A stretch of 64,000 bases of DNA, taken from assembly GCA_040386195.1 (NCBI GenBank), contig JAZKFV010000006.1, positions 62,001-126,000 on the forward strand. Reading direction: 5' to 3'. The notes under the pieces were generated by a model. The model had not been told where the DNA came from. It did not search any database and worked only from the letters and a program-made list of their open reading frames with translations. Below, in pieces: positions 1 through 9,379 of the stretch. Numbering within the stretch: position 1 is the first letter of the stretch; the number at the start of each line of letters is the position of its first letter. This DNA comes from JAJTCH01 sp040386195. GTDB taxonomy: Bacteria; Pseudomonadota; Alphaproteobacteria; Rickettsiales; UBA1997. Position numbers and translations under genes: made by a program.

Positions 1-146
1 TCAAATCTATTATTGAAGTCAAAGAAAACAAACTTCTGTGCCTAACCATTCATCCAGAACCAGAACCGGTTATAAAGTTTGTAATACCTTTTGTTTATTA
101 CTTTTCGCATGCATTTGAGATAGAAAAGTCGGAATTTTGTAAATAA
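1..146 (+). CDS. 3' end of an unidentified protein (partial)
   Basis: An open frame enters from the left edge (first full codon at 3) and ends at TAA 144-146, giving about 47 residues. The sequence is rich in Ile, Phe and Val and ends in FEIEKSEFCK. I do not recognise it. It could be the C-terminus of the gene upstream of the three orphan genes that follow, or a chance open frame, since no start is visible. Confidence 0.35.
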   Translation, partial: KSIIEVKENKLLCLTIHPEPEPVIKFVIPFVYYFSHAFEIEKSEFCK

Positions 147-287
147 GTTTTTCTAGAACTTCTGCTTCCTCTTGTTGTCATATTTTTTATTTGAAAATTT
201 TTTATTAGAAATCAATCCAATTAATCTTTAAGATTGATTTATAGTTAAGAAATTTTGAATTGATCAATACGTAATTGTTTTAGAGAT

Positions 288-1886
288 ATGCCTTTCATTG
301 ATAAAGCGAGTGCCAAACACCATCTGGATAACATTATTAAGGCGTTAGATTGTTTGAAAGAAGCGGATTGTGATGTGATGATGATTGATTTTTTGTTAAA
401 TCGAGCCAATCCCAGCTATCCGCTTTTATACGGTTTTCAAAAAAGAAATAATTCTGACTTAAATTTAATTTTTATTTCAGAAGAAAAATTATTGCTAATA
501 ATTATCGAGCTGAGTGAAAAACTTGCCGCGGGTCATAAGTTGCGCTTTCAGTGTTTGGTAAGAGATGGGCATACATCGGCGCTTGATGTAGAGATTGTTA
601 AACAAATTAATGGAGAAATTTCGGGGTCTTTGGTAATTCTGGATTCTTCTATCTATCGAGTTCTTTCTGAAAAAACTACAAAGCAATTAAGTGAAAAAAA
701 TTTTGTTTTTTATAGACCAAGCTCTGAGCTGGGGAATAGATCTGTTAAATTTCATATTGTAGTTAGGGTGCAAAGTAACAAAGCCAATAAGCAAAAAATG
801 GGAAGTACAATTTATTTTGATAAAAAAGATGAGCATTGGTTCTGGTATAATAGCGACAAAGCACCAGGTCCTCTTGGAATGAATAGTTATGCTCAAGACG
901 GCGAAAGAAAATCAATATCTGATTTGCAATTGATTTCTATTTTAGAAGGTGTTGCTCAAGAAATTCCTAGTGATAAAGAGCGTGTATTATTAATGCAAAA
1001 AATGGACGAACTCTATCTTCAAGATCTTTATGATCCGCTGCCTATGCAAAAAGATAGAACTTCTTGCGCTAAAATTAGTTTAGATCTTGCCAAGCAAGCT
1101 AGTAAAATAGAGGATTTACATCATTTAGCTTTTTTGGCAGCACAAAATGAAGATCTTCAAAGCCCAATGCTTAGAAAAATGCAAAAGCATTTGGATAAAG
1201 CGCAATTGGAGGATTTAAAAGTTATTTCATGGCAAGATCTTCCTAAAGAAATATTAAAAAATTCTCAATCAAGAACATTTTTTGATTATCACACGCAAAG
1301 CGCAGAATTTGGTTTAAAATATTCTGATGTGCGACACATAAAAAGATTTGCTAATCAATTTCAATGGTTCGTCAAAGACAATATTTCTGAAGATGAATTA
1401 TTGGCGCTAGCCCATACTAATCCTTTTGGCTTTGTCATCACTAATGACAACAATATTCGTATTATTATTGACGGCGTATTATTAACAGATGTTGTTTTTA
1501 TGGAAGATCGTTCAGAGCTTTTGCCATTGGCGCAATCTGCTTTGCAAATGGTTGCAAATAATAGAGAGTTAAAAGCAATTTCTGGGCAATTGATAAATTT
1601 TTTATCTGATCATAATAAAATAAAATTGCCTGATTTGATTCAGGCAGATGTAACAACTAATCGCCATCAAAAACTATTGCGGCAAGCAGCAAGCCAAAGG
1701 GCGATGAATGAAGAGGGCTATGATAGAGCTTTGGAGGTTTATTTAACTGAGCTTACTTCGCCAGTTGATAAAATTATTGCTAAGGCCGTTCCAATTAATC
1801 ATTCACCTCGATCATCTACTGAGGCAAAAGAATTTTCTCCTGTCAATCAATCAGCTCAAGCTAATTTTAAATTGTTATCTGCTTAA
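288..1886 (+). CDS. hypothetical protein, 532 aa
   Basis: This is a long frame with an ATG start and codon use like its neighbours, so it is very likely a real gene. I see no signal peptide, membrane segment or catalytic motif I can name. The middle part (about residues 140-210) is mixed alpha/beta with aromatic patches such as EHWFWYN. The C-terminal third is predominantly helical, and the last 30 residues look disordered and Ser/Pro-rich. It is followed by an AT-rich perfect hairpin and then two more unrecognised genes on the same strand. A secreted or host-directed role is possible from the company it keeps, but nothing in the sequence proves it. Confidence 0.7.
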   Translation: MPFIDKASAKHHLDNIIKALDCLKEADCDVMMIDFLLNRANPSYPLLYGFQKRNNSDLNLIFISEEKLLLIIIELSEKLAAGHKLRFQCLVRDGHTSALDVEIVKQINGEISGSLVILDSSIYRVLSEKTTKQLSEKNFVFYRPSSELGNRSVKFHIVVRVQSNKANKQKMGSTIYFDKKDEHWFWYNSDKAPGPLGMNSYAQDGERKSISDLQLISILEGVAQEIPSDKERVLLMQKMDELYLQDLYDPLPMQKDRTSCAKISLDLAKQASKIEDLHHLAFLAAQNEDLQSPMLRKMQKHLDKAQLEDLKVISWQDLPKEILKNSQSRTFFDYHTQSAEFGLKYSDVRHIKRFANQFQWFVKDNISEDELLALAHTNPFGFVITNDNNIRIIIDGVLLTDVVFMEDRSELLPLAQSALQMVANNRELKAISGQLINFLSDHNKIKLPDLIQADVTTNRHQKLLRQAASQRAMNEEGYDRALEVYLTELTSPVDKIIAKAVPINHSPRSSTEAKEFSPVNQSAQANFKLLSA

Positions 1887-1911
1887 TTTTTTGAGATTAT
1901 CAGCAATGAGG

Positions 1912-1939
1912 TATTATTGAATTTTTCAATTCAATAATA
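1912..1939 (+). terminator. AT-rich 12-bp perfect hairpin after the 532-aa gene
   Basis: The arms TATTATTGAATT (1912-1923) and its exact complement (1928-1939) enclose a 4-base loop, 26 bases after the stop codon at 1884-1886. There is no clear run of T after the stem, so intrinsic termination is uncertain. It may instead protect an mRNA end. Confidence 0.35.
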
Positions 1940-2038
1940 AATTTATTAGTTGTGTTTTGAGTATCATTTTTATAAATCTGGGTACCTATCTAAAAAGGCT
2001 CATTGAGCGATTTATTAATTTAGGAAAACCAAATAAAA

Positions 2039-3100
2039 ATGACAAAAGAAGTCTATGAAGTCTATGAGCGTTTTGAAGCAGATTTTGGATTGCTAAAATC
2101 TTTTTTGAATCAATATATTAGCCCTGAAGTTACAGCAGATTATTATTTTGTAATTGCGAATTGCGGATTTGTATTGCCAGGTGGTCAAATTCCTAAATCA
2201 TTAGCAAAAAAATTTACACCCTCACAACTCGCTTACATTAAATTATTTAAACCATTTGATCCTCTTTCAATACAAATTGATGAAATTGAATGGGTGAAAA
2301 ATATTTTTACTCCCGAGCAATTATATTTGATGAATGGCAGTAAAGAAAATATTTTGATGATTGGGCTGATAAAGGTTTTGTATAGTAGTAAGGATAAAAT
2401 AGAGCAACTAAAAGAATTTGGTTTTCAATCCGATCATTTAATTCAGATTGTGAAAAACGCTTTTAACCTGCCTGATAATTTTGATTTTAATAATATAAAA
2501 GTTTTAAAAGAATTATTGCGTGAAGAAACTATTATAAAATTAAGATACCTGATGCGCCCTGTGTTTGAAGGTGGATGCGGATTTGACGCAAAAACTATTT
2601 GTGATAATCTATCTGGGGTTTCGCCAGATTTGCTCGCGCCAGTTAGCGGAAAAGTCGTGGGTGATAAGTTTGATCAAGAGATTATAACTGGGATTAGCCG
2701 CAGTATAGATTCTGTGATTGAACCTTTTTTGAAAATCACTCCAGCCAAACCAACAAAAAGACGTTTGTCTGCACAGCCAGAGTCAACAACACATAATAAT
2801 CAATTCGCAAATTCACTGCCTTATGATTCCGTGAAATCACCTGGATTAATTCCGTTAGAAAGTTTAGGGTTTGTTGGATATGGAGCTGGTTTTGGTAATC
2901 CGCAAACAACGGCTCAGGCTCAGATTCCGTCAGTCAGATTGGAAACCGAAGCTGCTGAAGATAAAACTGTTTTTGCTAAACCAAAACCAATAACGAGAAA
3001 AAGATCTTGTGAAGAAGATTCAATTTTGCCTGCTGCTAAAGCTCATAACTCACAACAGTTAATGAGAAGCACGCAAAATCAAGAATTTGCCCAAAAATAA
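2039..3100 (+). CDS. hypothetical protein, 353 aa, with basic disordered tail
   Basis: The ATG at 2039 opens a frame whose first 230 residues look like a compact helical domain with no family I can name. From about residue 235 the chain becomes Ser/Pro/Gln-rich and disordered. It carries two short basic clusters, KPTKRR and ITRKRS, that resemble nuclear-localisation motifs. There is no signal peptide or membrane segment. The gene lies 33 bases before the next orphan gene on the same strand, so the two may be co-transcribed. An exported effector is one reading; this is inference. Confidence 0.65.
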   Translation: MTKEVYEVYERFEADFGLLKSFLNQYISPEVTADYYFVIANCGFVLPGGQIPKSLAKKFTPSQLAYIKLFKPFDPLSIQIDEIEWVKNIFTPEQLYLMNGSKENILMIGLIKVLYSSKDKIEQLKEFGFQSDHLIQIVKNAFNLPDNFDFNNIKVLKELLREETIIKLRYLMRPVFEGGCGFDAKTICDNLSGVSPDLLAPVSGKVVGDKFDQEIITGISRSIDSVIEPFLKITPAKPTKRRLSAQPESTTHNNQFANSLPYDSVKSPGLIPLESLGFVGYGAGFGNPQTTAQAQIPSVRLETEAAEDKTVFAKPKPITRKRSCEEDSILPAAKAHNSQQLMRSTQNQEFAQK

Positions 3101-3133
3101 AAATTAAAATTTCAAATTAAACCTATAAGAAAT

Positions 3134-3907
3134 ATGGCGAGTAAAATTGATAAAAAAGGTGATCACGAACCTAATAAATATTTTGAAGGTGAGGCGGTTT
3201 TGACGGCGCAGGAGAAAATTACTGAGCAGAAATTATTGGATCCCCAAAAGCTTAATGAAAGTGATATTGAAAATTTAACTTCTAAATTTTTGATGAATAA
3301 AATTTATTATAAAATGGCGAAGCGTAAAAAGCGGGAAGAAGCCTTGAAAATTGCGGCTGGAGTTGTTTTGGGTAAAGGACAAAAAATCAAAAATCAGTTG
3401 GAAGTTAATGATGAACAAATCAAAAAAACTAATCAGAAAAATCCGCAAAATGATCAGAAAAATTTAGCGGCGCAGAATCAAAATCAGAATCAAAATGCTG
3501 CGAGCCAAAGTGCCAATCCTAAAGGTGGCAAAGCTGATATTCCCAAAATATCGGGTGGAACTTTATCGGAAGTGATTGCCAAAATCACCGAAATGATGGC
3601 GGGAAAATCGGGCGCTGCTTTCAAAACGGGAGCGGATAATTTTGCGGCAATGGTCGAAGTTTTGGCAGCGCCGGAAGTGCAAATTAAATTTGATGAAACA
3701 ATGAAATATCTCGCCAAAGATCCAGTTTTGGTGGTGGGAATTCAAGATGTTTTACAAAATACCAGCGCCGCTAATATTTTTGCTCAAGCGGTGGAAAAAA
3801 ATTTTAGCGCTGCTCAAAAACAAGCAATCAGCACAGTTAGTTTTGCTGATTTGCAAGCTAGAAATTTTGAGAATTTTCAAGAGCAATCAATTGGCAAGAT
3901 GCGCTAA
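3134..3907 (+). CDS. hypothetical protein, 257 aa, Asn/Gln-rich centre
   Basis: The ATG at 3134 starts a highly charged protein. Residues about 55-80 are Lys-rich, 90-130 are a low-complexity Asn/Gln/Lys stretch, and 130-257 are helical and Ala-rich. I see no known domain, signal peptide or membrane segment. Its last 21 bases overlap the 3' end of hemW on the opposite strand, so the two genes converge. Together with the two preceding genes it forms a small orphan cluster. Confidence 0.6.
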   Translation: MASKIDKKGDHEPNKYFEGEAVLTAQEKITEQKLLDPQKLNESDIENLTSKFLMNKIYYKMAKRKKREEALKIAAGVVLGKGQKIKNQLEVNDEQIKKTNQKNPQNDQKNLAAQNQNQNQNAASQSANPKGGKADIPKISGGTLSEVIAKITEMMAGKSGAAFKTGADNFAAMVEVLAAPEVQIKFDETMKYLAKDPVLVVGIQDVLQNTSAANIFAQAVEKNFSAAQKQAISTVSFADLQARNFENFQEQSIGKMR

Positions 3908-5086
3908 TTTGATAATTTTTTCGATGATTGAATTAGCTAAAATTAAGCCTTGAGAGCTGATTTTGATATTATTTTTACCCACTATAATCAAATTATTTTT
4001 AATCAAATTTTCTAGTTTTTCTAAATCAAAAATCTGCTCAATATTTTTGCCAAAATGTTTTTGAAAAACTGCATTATCAATTCCGTTTTTCAAACGCAGC
4101 CCCATCAAAATTACTTCTTCTAATAATTCTTCTTGAGAAACTTTTTCAATTTTTTGAATCGCAACATTTTTTTCTAATGCAGCTTCAAGCCAGGCAGCGG
4201 GCTGGTGCAGCATTATAATTGCTGAGCGTAATTTTTCGTCATTCAAATAAACTCGGCTATGCGCGCCGGCGCCAATTCCTAAATAATCATTAGATTGCCA
4301 ATAAGCTAAATTGTGTTTGCACTCAAAACCGGCTTTGGCGTAATTGGAAATTTCGTAAAGTTCTAAACCATTTTGAGAAGTGATTTGATTGGTTAATTCA
4401 TATAAATCGGCGGATAAATTTTCATCCGGCAACACAAATTCTTTATTCAAATATTGCCCATAAAATTTGGTGCCTTTTTCAATAGTTAATTGATAAAGCG
4501 AAAGATGATTGGCGGAAAGTTCAATGGCGTTTTGTAATTCTTTTTCCCAGCTTTTTAAGTCTTGATTTGGGCGGGCATAAATTAAATCGAAAGAATAATT
4601 ATCAAAAATTTTGCTGGCGGTTTGAATGGTTTTTATGGCTTCTAAAGCAGAATGTTCGCGCCCGAGAAATTTCAAATCAACATCGTTTAAAGCCTGAATT
4701 CCCATTGATAAACGATTAATTCCAGCCTGCTTGAAAGCCTTGAATTTGGTGGCTTCAAACGAAGTTGGATTTGCTTCTAAAGTGATTTCGCAATCTTTAT
4801 CAATCGTCCAAATTTTAGCAATTTCCGCCAAGATTTTTTCCACAAAATAAACTGGCATTAACGAAGGAGTTCCACCGCCGAAAAAAATAGTTTTAACTTG
4901 GCGATTTTTTAATTGCGGCGCAAAATATTGCAGCTCGTTTAAATAACCTTGCAAAAATTTTTCTTCGTCAATTTTCTTCTCAACGTGCGAGTTAAAATCA
5001 CAATAAGGGCATTTTGATTTACAAAACGGATAATGGATGTAAATTGAGAGTTGCGAGTCGTAAGTCGTAAGTCGTAAGTTTTTCAT
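3887..5086 (-). CDS. hemW: HemW-like radical SAM protein (haem chaperone family)
   Basis: The protein (399 aa) carries the radical-SAM cluster motif CKSKCPYC (Cys22, Cys26, Cys29) right after IYIHYPF, and the SAM-binding GGGTPS at 70-75. Length and layout fit HemW, the family once annotated as oxygen-independent coproporphyrinogen oxidase and now seen as a haem-inserting chaperone. The Cys spacing CxxxCxxC with a following Asp-Phe fits both HemN and HemW; the short N-terminus favours HemW. Residues 4-12 (LRLTTYDSQ) are encoded by a heptamer repeat inserted between the start codon and the conserved core. No later start would keep the conserved IYIHYPF segment. The 3' end overlaps the convergent gene by 21 bases. 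Confidence 0.9.
   Translation of the reverse strand: MKNLRLTTYDSQLSIYIHYPFCKSKCPYCDFNSHVEKKIDEEKFLQGYLNELQYFAPQLKNRQVKTIFFGGGTPSLMPVYFVEKILAEIAKIWTIDKDCEITLEANPTSFEATKFKAFKQAGINRLSMGIQALNDVDLKFLGREHSALEAIKTIQTASKIFDNYSFDLIYARPNQDLKSWEKELQNAIELSANHLSLYQLTIEKGTKFYGQYLNKEFVLPDENLSADLYELTNQITSQNGLELYEISNYAKAGFECKHNLAYWQSNDYLGIGAGAHSRVYLNDEKLRSAIIMLHQPAAWLEAALEKNVAIQKIEKVSQEELLEEVILMGLRLKNGIDNAVFQKHFGKNIEQIFDLEKLENLIKNNLIIVGKNNIKISSQGLILANSIIEKIIKLAHLAN
5044..5079. repeat. heptamer array H1 (GTCGTAA type), inside the hemW 5' end
   Basis: Three copies of GTCGTAA plus degenerate units lie in the first 15 codons of hemW. Read on the minus strand, the array gives the peptide LRLTTYDS. Only one arm is present. 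It belongs to the same family as the arrays at 17813, 19168, 22898, 25551, 30523, 33369, 40892 and 57870. Confidence 0.7.
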
Positions 5087-5101
5087 TAATTAGTTTTAAA
5101 T

Positions 5102-5461
5102 ATGATTCTGAGAATATTGATTGAGCTTTTGCCGGCTTTGGTGCCGATTTTTGTTTATTGTTTATGGCTTTTCGTGAGGCGAATTGCAAGAAGAATGATT
5201 GTGAAAAATTTGGCAAAAAAATCTGGAAAAATTCTTGATGCAACTTATGAAGAGGTGAAAAATGAAGAAAAAAATGATCCGATCATTAGTGATTTCTCCC
5301 TACAAAACCGCCAATTTATCACGGTTTTATATTTGAGTTTTTTCATTATGATTATCTGCTTTTTATTCTTCGCCATTCGGGTTCCTAGAATTGAGAAAGG
5401 TCGATATATTCCCGCTCATTTAGAAAATGGAAAAATAGTGCCGGCAAAAATTGTCGAATAA
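5102..5461 (+). CDS. DUF6111-like small membrane protein
   Basis: This 119-aa protein has two hydrophobic segments (residues about 4-25 and 75-95) around a charged cytoplasmic stretch. It ends with a RYIPAHLENGKIVPAKI motif that resembles the tail I remember from alphaproteobacterial DUF6111 proteins. The function of that family is unknown to me. It is divergent from hemW (15 bases between the starts) and ends 3 bases before the convergent 1199-aa gene. The family assignment is from memory. Confidence 0.7.
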   Translation: MILRILIELLPALVPIFVYCLWLFVRRIARRMIVKNLAKKSGKILDATYEEVKNEEKNDPIISDFSLQNRQFITVLYLSFFIMIICFLFFAIRVPRIEKGRYIPAHLENGKIVPAKIVE

Positions 5462-5464
5462 AAA

Positions 5465-8400
5465 TTAGCCTTGTTCCAGAGGTTTTTCTTTAACTTCAGG
5501 AAGAACTCTTGATCCCATAGATTCGGCTGTTTTACTCGGATTTCCAGAAGGTCGTTCAGGTGTTCTTAATCTTTTTAAATCATCAATTAATTGTTGGGCT
5601 TTGAGTTCATAAAATAAACCACGCAGCTTTTCATATCTTTCGTCGCCAGGTATTATTAAGGGAAATGGACAGATGTTGCCTTTTGGATTCATAAAATCCT
5701 TAAAGCTTTCTGCATTTGAGGTTTGAGCGTAATACGTTTCACTGAAATCTTCTGCCATTTTTTCTCTTAAAGTAGCAAAAACAGTTTCTGGCAAACTTTT
5801 AAAGGTGTCACTTAAGAAATATCTTTGAAAAAATTTATTAGCTTCAAGGTTAGGAGAATATAGTAATTGAGGATTTTGAGCAAGATCGCGGAAAATTTCA
5901 TAACAATTTTTTTCTGGAACTAAACCATTTACAAATAATTTATTAGCTACTCCATCAATACAAATAGTTTGAGCGCCAAATTGCCAGCCAATACTCAAAC
6001 TTTGCTGGGTTCCAATTGTTATGTCGATTGGAGTGAATGGAGATCTTTCAATCTTGATATTTTTAATTCCATCAATTCCAGAATTAACTATCACATTATA
6101 TCCGCTAGAACGGGCATTTTCTTGAATTTTAGCCAAAGCCAATTCCACATCTGCAACTGCAATTTGAACATCATAATCTTTTTTATCTAAAGGAGTTCCT
6201 ATTTCGATACCAAAATATACTAAAGCGGCGCCATAAGCTTTGCTGCCAGTAAGAATTTTTGTCTGACATTCCACACCTTCCAATAATGGATCGCAGGCTT
6301 GGTTAAAATCATTGATGATTAAAGGCACGATTTGTGTCTCAAAATAATCAAAATAAGTTGGATCTAATATAATTTCACCAAGATAGCGCGAATGCGCAAG
6401 AACCTCGACATATGATCTTGCAGATTCCAGCTTGCCGAACAAATTTATATTTGCCAGATCTGTTCTGCCTTTTTCTTCTTGTAATTTTTCTATCTGTTTA
6501 ACTATTTCTGCTTGTTCAGCCGTTAATCTTTCAACCTCGTTATTTTGCCAAATATTAGATTCTGGGGTTTGTTTATTTTTATTATTTAAGTTTTGTGTTC
6601 TGGCAGTTTTTAGTGCATCTTTGGTTTTTTCTAGCTCTGATTCTAAAGTTGTTAATTTGGTTACCGCAGTTGATTTTTCTAGCTCAGCAGAAGATCTTTT
6701 TAGTCTATCAATAAATTCTTGAGTTTTTTTTGCATCACTCTGTAGCTTTGTTATTTTGCCTTGAAGAACATTGACTTCACTTGATTTTTCTCCAAGTTTT
6801 TGCGCTAAAACATCTTTTAATTTTTGAACATCAAAAAGCTCTTTGCGAATAGTTTCTAAATCTTTGTTTAATGACTCATTAAGTTTTTTTAACTCTATAA
6901 ATTTAGGATTGGAATCAACATCTTCCACGAGACCTTCCAGTAATGAGATGCGGTCTTTTAGATCTTGATTTTCTTGTTCCAAAGTTTTGGGCTCTTCTAG
7001 TTTTTCTGGCGCCAATGAAGCTGCTTGAGCAGTTAAATTTTCCTGAAAGTATTTTTCGTGTTTTCCTTTAATTTTTCCGCTTAATTTTTGTTTCTCCTCA
7101 AGACTTAAAAGTGCATCAAATCTTTTAAATTGATCGTCACTAAAATCCTCAATAAAAGCGAGATAGAGTTGAGAGTTTTCCAAGAGATCGTTAATCATTA
7201 ATTCTCTTTGGCTGAGAAGTTCTGATTTGGATTTAACACTGGTTAAAATTTCAAAAAATCTATCAATTGCAATTGGTCGCAGATTTTTAAAGATTAGTAA
7301 ATTTGGATTACCAAGATAATTTTTGAGATCATCTGCCAATAAATATTCTTTGGCACAAAACTCGTATAATTTTCTAAAATAAGAATTTTGTTTGTTTGAT
7401 TCATTAAGATCAAAGCTAAGAAATTGCGTTATTTTATCCAGATTATTTAATAGTTTTTGTCTATCTGAACTGACAAATAACTCTTCCAACAAAATTTCAA
7501 TTTTTGTAATAATTTCAGGTGCTAATGATTTATTAGTTTGATTGACAATCTCTTGAAGTTCTTTTTCTTCTAAAACACAAACCACTTCTGACAATTCAGA
7601 AAAGAGCACTTTTAATAAAGTAGGTTTATCAACTTTGCTAGCTGGGTTTGTAACATCGCTTAAGATTTCCAAGAAAAGTGATCTAACTCTAGTTTTTCCT
7701 TCTAAATAATTGGGATTTGATAACATTATTTTCAGCTGATCTATTAGGCTAAAGTAAAATTCTCTTGGTCTGTGAGTTTCTTCTTTGGACAAAATTTCTC
7801 GAAATACAAAAGAAAGTGATGCTTCGGTTTGAAAAAAAAGAGGATATGTTTCCAGATTTGCTATTGTTGCAGTTGATTGCGTATCAGCAGCAAGAGTTAG
7901 AATTTTTGCTTTTAGAAGATTTGTAAAATCAGGATTTGTATGACCTATTAGATTGGGTTTTTTGTCGATGGCATTTTGCAATAATTCATCAGAAAATGGC
8001 GGCTTTTGGTCAATTTCTAAGATATTCTTTACTACAAAAAGTGCTTGTTTCTTTGTTAGTTTTTCTAAAAACAACGCATCATTTTTAGCAATTAATTTTT
8101 TTAAAACTAATTTTATTTCTTTCACATCTTCTGCTTCGCTTGGTGTTCCCGCAAAAGTTTCAATTCTTTTTAGGGCTTTATTGGGTTTTGAATCTTCTAA
8201 TTCTTTTTCTAAAGCTTTAAGCTCTTTTCTTGACAACCGATCAGTGTCTGGTAATGAGGCTGGCTTTATTGTTGTGACGGCATCTTTTAATATTGATTTT
8301 ATATCTAGCGCAGAAATAACTTGAACATCATATCTTGAAAATACCTTCCAAATCAGGTTATTTTGAGAAAATCGATCATCTGAATTTTTTGGCGTTCCTC

Positions 8401-9064
8401 TAACATTCTCAATAAATTCACTCAAGTCTGGCTGAAAAAGATCTCGAAATTGCTTATGATCGATTTGCAATATTATATCTGGAAAGACTATGGCGCAGGT
8501 AAAAAATAGTTTTTGCGCTACAGATTTTTCATCATCTGTGGCATTTTTATTGCACAGAACCGATGTAATAAAATTAACAATATCAGCTTTTTGTTCTTCA
8601 GGGAGAGTAAATATTTGCTTATCAAGAGGGCTTCCGTCTGGTTTAGTTTTTATGCCATAAGTCCAATATTTATGAGCGAAAATTAAGCTTTCCAACCAAA
8701 TATCAATAAATCTTTTGCAACGATCAACAACTTTTGATTCGCTGTGAAGATGCGATGAGGAAAATTTTAAAAAAGCTTCGATTGTTTTTTCAACTTCTTG
8801 TTGTGAATAGATATGATAAGAATCGCGCCTTAATTTTTCTCTACTGCCAATTTCTGGCTCATTATTTTTCAAAATAGTTTCCGTTGCCTCACTGCCAAGA
8901 TCTAATTGATAAATAGTGTCTATTAATCCGATGCAAATCCGTTTTTCAGGGTCTAATAATCGTTTTGTATGCGACTTAACGCAGCTATCAAAACCTAAAG
9001 GAATTCTTTCTTGTGGTGGTTGCGGGGCTGGTTGGCGTCTTTGCGGTATTGTTTTGCGTGTCAT
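5465..9064 (-). CDS. large coiled-coil protein with nucleotidyltransferase-like C-terminal region, 1199 aa
   Basis: Residues 1-680 are helical with no recognisable repeat. About 688-875 form a long heptad-rich coiled coil. The C-terminal 320 residues look like a separate domain. It has GS at 940-941, DYD at 963-965 and a further Asp at 1014 in PIDITIG. This order matches the DNA-polymerase-beta nucleotidyltransferase superfamily (Gly-Ser, DxD, third carboxylate). The spacing between GS and DxD (about 21 residues) is longer than the common 9-13, so the assignment is tentative. There is no signal peptide. The first 20 residues are Pro/Arg/Gln-rich. Its 3' end faces the DUF6111-like gene. It could be an effector or an RNA-modifying enzyme. 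Confidence 0.7.
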   Translation of the reverse strand: MTRKTIPQRRQPAPQPPQERIPLGFDSCVKSHTKRLLDPEKRICIGLIDTIYQLDLGSEATETILKNNEPEIGSREKLRRDSYHIYSQQEVEKTIEAFLKFSSSHLHSESKVVDRCKRFIDIWLESLIFAHKYWTYGIKTKPDGSPLDKQIFTLPEEQKADIVNFITSVLCNKNATDDEKSVAQKLFFTCAIVFPDIILQIDHKQFRDLFQPDLSEFIENVRGTPKNSDDRFSQNNLIWKVFSRYDVQVISALDIKSILKDAVTTIKPASLPDTDRLSRKELKALEKELEDSKPNKALKRIETFAGTPSEAEDVKEIKLVLKKLIAKNDALFLEKLTKKQALFVVKNILEIDQKPPFSDELLQNAIDKKPNLIGHTNPDFTNLLKAKILTLAADTQSTATIANLETYPLFFQTEASLSFVFREILSKEETHRPREFYFSLIDQLKIMLSNPNYLEGKTRVRSLFLEILSDVTNPASKVDKPTLLKVLFSELSEVVCVLEEKELQEIVNQTNKSLAPEIITKIEILLEELFVSSDRQKLLNNLDKITQFLSFDLNESNKQNSYFRKLYEFCAKEYLLADDLKNYLGNPNLLIFKNLRPIAIDRFFEILTSVKSKSELLSQRELMINDLLENSQLYLAFIEDFSDDQFKRFDALLSLEEKQKLSGKIKGKHEKYFQENLTAQAASLAPEKLEEPKTLEQENQDLKDRISLLEGLVEDVDSNPKFIELKKLNESLNKDLETIRKELFDVQKLKDVLAQKLGEKSSEVNVLQGKITKLQSDAKKTQEFIDRLKRSSAELEKSTAVTKLTTLESELEKTKDALKTARTQNLNNKNKQTPESNIWQNNEVERLTAEQAEIVKQIEKLQEEKGRTDLANINLFGKLESARSYVEVLAHSRYLGEIILDPTYFDYFETQIVPLIINDFNQACDPLLEGVECQTKILTGSKAYGAALVYFGIEIGTPLDKKDYDVQIAVADVELALAKIQENARSSGYNVIVNSGIDGIKNIKIERSPFTPIDITIGTQQSLSIGWQFGAQTICIDGVANKLFVNGLVPEKNCYEIFRDLAQNPQLLYSPNLEANKFFQRYFLSDTFKSLPETVFATLREKMAEDFSETYYAQTSNAESFKDFMNPKGNICPFPLIIPGDERYEKLRGLFYELKAQQLIDDLKRLRTPERPSGNPSKTAESMGSRVLPEVKEKPLEQG

Positions 9065-9379
9065 ATCGTGTTAGATAAAAATCTGTTTGAAATCTTTTTT
9101 GTGAAGTATTTTTAAGGCAGGAATAAAATCACAAAGACTATTTTTTATCAATAATTTGTTGTGCTGGAATTATTATCAAATATTAACAGAATAGTATTTG
9201 CAAATAAAAATGATAATGATTATCATAATCATAACGAGATTAATTAAAAAATTACTAATCACAATATTTCCACAAAATGCCTAAAAATATTTGCAACCAA
9301 AAATTGCTTTGCGATCTTGTTGCTTTATCGTCATTTGACTATAAGAGGAAGATTAGCCAATGTGGTTTAGTGTTAATTA
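9065..9379. other. 315-bp intergenic region with iron-regulated promoter
   Basis: This AT-rich spacer separates the divergent 1199-aa gene and the tonB-exbB-exbD operon. It holds one Fur box with overlapping promoter elements (9198-9230), followed by about 150 bases of leader. I see no gene or stable structured RNA in the rest. Confidence 0.6.
9198..9230 (+). promoter_or_regulatory. Fur box overlapping the promoter of tonB-exbB-exbD
   Basis: GATAATGATTATCATAATC at 9212-9230 is close to the 19-bp Fur consensus GATAATGATAATCATTATC. A promoter fits over it: TTGCAA (9198-9203), a 17-base spacer, TATCAT (9221-9226). Fur with iron would cover the -10 and block the operon. The reading rests on sequence match; the transcription start has not been observed. 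Confidence 0.75.
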
